Assembly: GCA_027186245.1 (NCBI GenBank)
Contig: CP114484.1
Coordinates: forward strand, 3,236,501 to 3,300,500
Origin: Coriaria nepalensis
Taxonomy: Eukaryota > Streptophyta > Magnoliopsida > Cucurbitales > Coriariaceae
Reading direction: 5' to 3'
Length of the DNA: 64,000 nt
A program made the position numbers and the translations under genes. Below are positions 60,200 to 64,000 of the stretch, in pieces. Below the pieces are notes generated by a model. That model was not told where the DNA came from, did not search any database, and saw only the letters and a program-made list of their open reading frames with translations. Each line of letters begins with the position of its first letter. Within the stretch, counting starts at the first letter, position 1.

Positions 60200-60332
60200 A
60201 TAGCAGCCTTTTTTCTCTCTCTTTCTTGCGGTGGAGCTGGCGACACGAATCCACGCCGCTGTTAACCGTCGGAGCTCCGCCAATCTGCGTTTCCATTCGC
60301 CGCCATATGCTTGCAATCCTCGTTGAATTAAG
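60200..60332 (+). other. Probable non-coding first exon of the CIPK24 gene
   Basis: A GC-richer stretch starting after a TTTTTTCTCTCTCTTTCTTG pyrimidine run ends in GAATTAAG|GTATGATT, a good donor at 60333. A matching acceptor, TTTGTCTTGCTAG, ends at 60718, giving a spliced 5' leader as is common in CIPK genes. The transcription start is not fixed. The ATG at 60307 would open a short upstream frame of about 18 codons across this junction. Confidence 0.5.
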
Positions 60333-60782
60333 GTATGATTACGTTTGCAGTAAGTTATCTCGCATTTTCCTCTTAATTTCGGAATGAGTTTGTTGTGCTT
60401 GTCATGGATGACGCGAAACGGAAAAAGATGGAGCTTCTGGTGCAGAATCTTCACGATTTTTTCTGCTACGTTTTCTACTTGGATTCTCAGCCTCCAAACT
60501 GAGGCTTAGGATTTGTTGATGAAATTGCTATCGAGCTTGGTGTTTTGATGGTTTCTCGTACGTATTGAAATCATATGCTGCAAAATTGACTAGCTGAAAT
60601 GATTTCCCAAAAAATTGGAATATTTTTATTATAGGAATGGAACCCAGTGTTCATTTTGACATTTATGCTGTATAATTGAGAATTTATACTGAATTGAGTT
60701 TCTTCTTTGTCTTGCTAGAGTTTTAACTACTTGGCGTTTCCTTGATTAAGAGTAAAGTAAAGTCTGGTGTTGTTTCTGGAAA

Positions 60783-60788
60783 ATGTGA
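60783..60788 (+). promoter_or_regulatory. Start-stop mini-uORF (ATG TGA) just before the CIPK24 ATG
   Basis: ATGTGA is followed by TA and then the main ATG at 60791, so an initiation codon directly followed by a stop lies two bases upstream of the coding start. Confidence 0.7.
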
Positions 60789-60790
60789 TA

Positions 60791-63700
60791 ATGAAGAGGC
60801 ACACTAGAAAGGTTGGAAAGTATGAGGTTGGGCGTACGATTGGGGAAGGAACATTTGCCAAGGTTAAGTACGCACAAAACACAGAGACAGGGGAGAGCGT
60901 GGCCATGAAAGTTTTGGCCAAAAGCACCATTCTCAAGCACAGAATGGTTGATCAGGTGAAGAAATTTTTCTCCTTTCATAAATCGGATGAAGAATTTAAA
61001 TTTATTGACCCAATTATTTTCCTTTCAGCCATCTATGTCGAATCTGTTGTTGCTTCCTTATTCATGTAATGCTTTATTTGTTCCTTGGAGTTTTATTCCA
61101 GATTAAGAGAGAGATATCCATAATGAAGATTGTCGGGCATCCAAACATTGTTAGATTGTATGAGGTATGTTTATGCTCTTTATTCCATACCTTATAACTT
61201 CTACGACAGCTATATTTTGCTGCTGTGCTACTGCTATTGGCATCATAGATGATGCAGGTTCTTTCTCTTGACTTCCTCTTTCTAATTTCTAGGTATTGGC
61301 CAGCCGGACAAAGATATATATAATACTAGAGTTTGTTACTGGAGGAGAGCTATATGATAAGATTGTAAGGTTTTTACTTTTCAATACTATATTTTCATGC
61401 TTGTTTCCTTGGAATTTTTTTATTTTCATGCGAGGCATTTTTCTGTTTGATGATCTTATATACAGGTTCACCAAGGGAAGCTTCGTGAAGCAGAGGCTCA
61501 AAAATACTTCCAACAGCTTGTTGATGCAGTTGCCCATTGTCACTGTAAGGGCGTGTACCACAGAGATCTAAAGGTGCATAGTAATATAGAGAACATAATT
61601 GTTTTGTTCTAGAAATTGTGTTTGTGTTATAGCCTTGATTAATTTATCATTCTTTTTTCCCTAATTCCTTGTTCCGTGCAGCCTGAAAACCTTCTTCTTG
61701 ATGCCTTCGGAAATCTGAAGGTTTCTGACTTTGGACTCAGCGCACTGCCGGGTCAAGTATGAATCATCAATCTCTGTTTGATAACAAAAAGTCTACTTTA
61801 TTTATAAATACTTTACATTTTCTCCCTCTTTGCCCTTACGTCTTCTTTTACTTGTACCCATGAGCAGGGAGTTGGTCTTCTTCACACCACATGTGGGACT
61901 CCAAATTATGTTGCCCCCGAGGTATATTCTCCGGCAGCACTTCAGGCTTATACACCATCTATATGGTCTTCATGCTTTCCTACATCGTACTTTTAACATA
62001 CAGGGAAATTTAATCTCCATGATTTTGGCAAATAGGATGTTCGATACCAAAAGATGTCATGGGCCATAGCCTCATGCTTTTTCCTTTGTTTTCTCATGTA
62101 TTTTAAATCATGACATGCCAGATCATTCCTTGCAGGTGCTTCTGGGTGAGGGTTATGATGGTGCAGCTGCTGACATATGGTCATGTGGAGTCATTCTCTA
62201 TGTTCTAATGGCTGGGTATCTGCCATTTTCAGTTATAGATCTTCCCACTCTATACAAAAAAGTAAGTTACCATCACTTTCCTTTTATAATTTTAATAGAG
62301 TAGTGTTGCTAATTTTATAATGGTATAATAGTTCCTTCGCAAACCAGGTACATAACAAATTTCATCTTCTCCGCATTTATAATGGCTTACCACCTTCATT
62401 TTCATGAGACAGACCATTCTTACCCTGTACACAAGTTCTGCTAAGTTCATTCTTCTTTCAAGAAGTGTAGACTATAAATATGTATATATATATCCCCCCT
62501 GCCCTTAATTGTAAATTATTGATATGGAAGTACGTTTATGAATGCATTGTCTTTATCTCTCACCCATAAACACAATTTTGTTTATTTTAATAATTGTTCT
62601 GTTCATGAAAAAAATTAGTGATTCACCCCCCTTCTCTCTCTCTCTCTCCCTCCCCCAGCCCCACTATTTTGGTGGTATCTTTGGTTGTTGAAATTTTCAT
62701 GAAAGAATGGTATACATACAGTCTTTCCTTTATGAACACTGTCCCTCTATTCTTTTCTGCCCTTCCATTTTATTGTAGATTTTCTCCTCATGTTAACATG
62801 CCAAAGTTTCCAATATTTTATCCTGTCTCTGTCTCTAATGTACGCATGTGAAAATGTGGATTATCTCTGAGTGGGTCGAATATGGATAGATTTGTGTGGT
62901 CACTTGGAAACTATGATGATGAGCTTCTGACTTATCTTCTTTTTTATATGTAGATAACTGCAGCAGAGTTTTCTTGTCCCATTTGGTTCTCTCCTGGGGC
63001 AAAGTCACTAATACAAAAGATTCTTGATCCCAACCCTAAAACTGTGAGTATCTTACTTAATTTGCTTGTATCCAATTACAAAACAGCAAACATATATGAT
63101 GTTCCCCACATTCAGATGCTTGTCTATCAACTTGTCCTTTATTATAATTGTTTACCTCTCTTTAGATGTGAATAAATTCCAAATGGCTTCTTGATGACTT
63201 GAATCACTACATGGCTATGACTCTAGGTATTATACCTTCAGTTCCAATGCTTTTCTAGACCTTGGGGCCTAGATGTTGCTTTTATATTCAGTTTCACTTA
63301 GTTTAGGTAATTCCAAATATATGATTTGTTAAGGGGCATGTTACATAAGTGTCTCTTACTAAATTCTTTGTATGTACACATACTTGAAGTGCTAAGCTAG
63401 GTATGAATTCTTTGTTGAAGTCTTATTTCTGGGTCCATGCAGCGCATTCAAATTCAAGAAATCAGAAAAGATCCATGGTTTCGGAAAAACTACATCCCTG
63501 CCAAACTTAGGGAAACTCAGGATGTAAATTTGGATGATGTCCGTGCTGTTTTTGAGGACATTGAGGTGCGCTATTGTTTCTATTTCCCTCTCTATGGTTG
63601 GTTGCTTGTTAACAAATTTCCTTTTCTGGCTGTACGAGGTTATTTTTCTGTGTATTAGGATGTTAAACTTGTCATGATTTTTGTTCTCAAAAGAAAGAGA

Positions 63701-63909
63701 GAAAAAATAAAATTGTCTTTATTCTCCAGAATATTTATTTGCTAAGCTTCTTTGTTTCTGAAGTTGGTACTTGTCCTATATAGCAGGAGAAATATGCTGC
63801 TGAGCAGTCAACAGCAGATAAAGAGGGTGGTCCTTTGATAATGAATGCATTTGAGATGATTACCTTATCTCAAGGATTGAATCTATCAGCTCTATTTGAC
63901 AGGCGTCAA
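60791..63909 (+). CDS. CIPK24: CBL-interacting protein kinase 24 / SOS2-type Ser/Thr kinase (3' end off window)
   Basis: Ten coding exons: 60791-60955, 61102-61164, 61293-61364, 61466-61573, 61682-61756, 61868-61921, 62136-62261, 62954-63043, 63443-63565 and 63784-63909; all joins are phase 0, 334 residues so far. The kinase domain has glycine loop GEGTFAKV, Lys40 in VAMK, Asp134 in HRDLKPEN, Asp152 in DFG, activation-loop Thr168 and APE at 177-179. The NAF/FISL motif starts at Asn313 ([18 protein letters not shown]). [33 protein letters not shown] and [10 protein letters not shown] fit SOS2 better than CIPK8, CIPK3 or CIPK23. SOS2 is recruited by the Ca sensor CBL4/SOS3 to the plasma membrane and activates the Na/H antiporter SOS1 in salt tolerance; CBL binding through NAF relieves autoinhibition. 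The C-terminal phosphatase-interaction part lies beyond the window. The start is ATG 60791; no earlier in-frame ATG was found. Confidence 0.93.
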
Positions 63910-64000
63910 GTATGATAGCCTTCATCTGTCTTCCGTCGTTGATACCTACCTAATAGATATGATATTTGATTTAGTTTAGACTTCCACGAGCTTATTAATA

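Noticed and set aside
1..64000. CRISPR arrays, bacterial operons, rRNA or known miRNA precursors
   Set aside because: None seen; the repeats found are transposon-type and the genes are intron-bearing plant genes.

Overview
This is a plant nuclear window. The genes are split by GT-AG introns, intergenic DNA is very AT-rich, and the families present (YABBY, phytocyanin, plant MBD, CIPK, copia, gypsy, DUF1985/Ulp1 transposons) are plant ones. The gene models fit a eudicot. The sequence alone does not fix the family, although the repeats would suit a cucurbit (inference).

Six protein-coding genes can be modelled exon by exon. They are a WDR11-like WD40 protein (minus, 3' part off the left edge), an early-nodulin-like phytocyanin (plus, 12.2 kb), an MBD10/11-type methyl-CpG-binding-domain protein (minus, 19.7-22.4 kb), a seven-exon YABBY5-type transcription factor (plus, 28.3-31.5 kb), a two-exon TPR protein (minus, 40.4-41.5 kb) and a CIPK24/SOS2-type protein kinase (plus, 60.8-63.9 kb, C-terminus off the right edge). 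All junctions keep frame and splice consensus. The genes are unrelated in function; this is ordinary plant gene order, not an operon or cluster.

Between the genes lie old mobile elements. Two DUF1985/Ulp1-type transposon remnants lie at 5.4-7.0 and 44.2-46.1 kb. A compact LTR pair with PBS- and PPT-like sites lies at 7.5-9.4 kb, followed by a copia gag scrap. A copia pol remnant whose YVDD motif reads YVDC lies at 13.6-15.4 kb. A tRNA-derived SINE with a 10-bp target duplication is followed at once by a small MITE (17.5-17.85 kb). A truncated LTR lies at 37.7-38.6 kb and a gypsy gag/protease remnant at 47.8-50.2 kb. A complete solo LTR with a perfect TCATG duplication lies at 50.3-52.1 kb, a foldback element containing three tandem hairpins at 52.8-53.2 kb, and a putative minus-strand LTR at 55.7-57.7 kb. 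An orphan N-terminal piece of a CAF1 deadenylase gene lies at 38.8 kb.

No convincing new multi-gene system was found. The items most worth a second look are the tandem-hairpin foldback element, a start-stop mini-uORF two bases before the kinase ATG, a NAGNAG acceptor in the same kinase, a broken ORF and leader between divergent TATA boxes at 15.4-16.6 kb, and the CAF1 fragment. Exon edges were counted by hand, so single-base slips are possible.
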